Shown piece by piece: positions 5,097 through 5,375 of a stretch of 5,375 nucleotides of DNA. The position numbers and the translations under genes are program-made. The notes under the pieces were generated by a model. The model saw only the letters and a list, made by a program, of their open reading frames with translations, searched no databases and had not been told where the DNA came from. How positions within the stretch are numbered: position 1 is the stretch's first letter; each line of letters begins with the position of its first letter. The stretch spans positions 34,809 to 40,183 of the forward strand of contig DBWM01000070.1 of the NCBI GenBank assembly GCA_002309015.1, in the 5' to 3' direction. Origin of the DNA: Myxococcales bacterium UBA1238. Its GTDB lineage: Bacteria > Myxococcota_A > Bradymonadia > UBA7976 > UBA1532.

Positions 5097-5375
5097 TCAC
5101 TCTTTGTTGTCGCTGGGGGCTTCTTTCTTTTTAACGAAGGGAAGCAGTTCGAGGCTGGTGTGATCGTAGGATTCGGTGACCTCATCGTAGATGGGCTTGA
5201 GCCATTTCCAGAATTTGATGGTTGCATCGTAGTCGCGGTAGGCGAATTCAGCCTGGCGGATGTTCTCTTCTGTCATTTTGAAGGGGAAGATATGGACGGG
5301 AATGGGGCGGTCAGTGTTTTGACGGGAGTAGATCGCCAGAATGTAGAGCTGTTCAATGGCGGTGTCGCCGATGGC
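5097..5375 (-). CDS. L,D-transpeptidase family protein (YkuD domain, YafK-like), C-terminal fragment
   Basis: The minus strand is open from the right edge to a TGA at 5099-5097 and encodes the last 92 residues. The fragment opens with AIGDTAIEQLY, which matches the stretch just after the catalytic S-x-GC motif in YafK/ErfK-type proteins. IPVHIFPFKMTEENIRQ then matches the family's conserved post-catalytic strand, and FWKWLKPIYDEVTES matches the C-terminal region where E. coli YafK has a similar FW-x2-LKPGYD. The catalytic Cys and His lie beyond the window. These periplasmic enzymes act on peptidoglycan cross-links or attachments; E. coli YafK (DpaA/LdtF) detaches Braun lipoprotein from peptidoglycan. 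The exact activity of this homologue cannot be told. The tail is Lys-rich (VKKKEAPSDNKE). The gene converges on the FISUMP pair and shows no sign of working with it. Confidence 0.8.
   Translation of the reverse strand, partial: AIGDTAIEQLYILAIYSRQNTDRPIPVHIFPFKMTEENIRQAEFAYRDYDATIKFWKWLKPIYDEVTESYDHTSLELLPFVKKKEAPSDNKE

Overview
The window is about 5.4 kb of Gram-negative-looking DNA of moderate GC. It is dominated by two tandem genes for secreted, cysteine-rich FISUMP proteins (Fibrobacter succinogenes major paralogous domain, Fib_succ_major type). Both genes combine an acidic Asp/Ala/Ser linker, EGF/laminin-like cysteine modules and C-terminal FISUMP domains. The complete gene also begins with a lipoprotein signal. 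FISUMP domains are typical of Fibrobacterota and Bacteroidota. Lipoproteins with long Ser-Asp-Ala linkers and EGF-like modules are common in the old deltaproteobacterial groups (Myxococcota and Bradymonadota relatives). The fragment of a YafK-type L,D-transpeptidase at the right edge also fits a peptidoglycan-bearing Gram-negative. I cannot name the genus.

Layout. Positions 1-2810 (+) hold the 3' part of a large gene, with its 5' end outside the window: a 21-bp tandem repeat coding the acidic linker, a cysteine-rich stalk, then three FISUMP domains separated by short cysteine modules. A 103-bp gap follows. Positions 2914-4080 (+) hold a complete one-FISUMP paralogue of 388 residues, starting at TTG behind a strong ribosome binding site. 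The two genes share nearly identical stretches and look like products of duplication and module gain or loss. They probably make surface-anchored proteins, perhaps for binding a polymer or another cell, but the ligand is unknown.

Positions 4081-5096 hold no gene I can defend. A GC-rich hairpin lies just after the second gene. It is followed by an unusual array (about 4117-4355) of diverged 42-bp units in the order A-B-A-C-A-B, containing a perfect 65-bp direct repeat. Next comes an A-tract-rich stretch ending in a good intrinsic terminator (4655-4684), then an AT-rich island (about 35 percent GC over 4801-5040 by hand count) with a 12-bp perfect hairpin. Positions 5097-5375 (-) hold the C-terminal 92 residues of an L,D-transpeptidase-family protein, convergent with the FISUMP genes.

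The most noteworthy items are the modular FISUMP/EGF pair and the 42-bp array with its palindromic unit heads, which may be a dispersed repeat family or a structured RNA locus.
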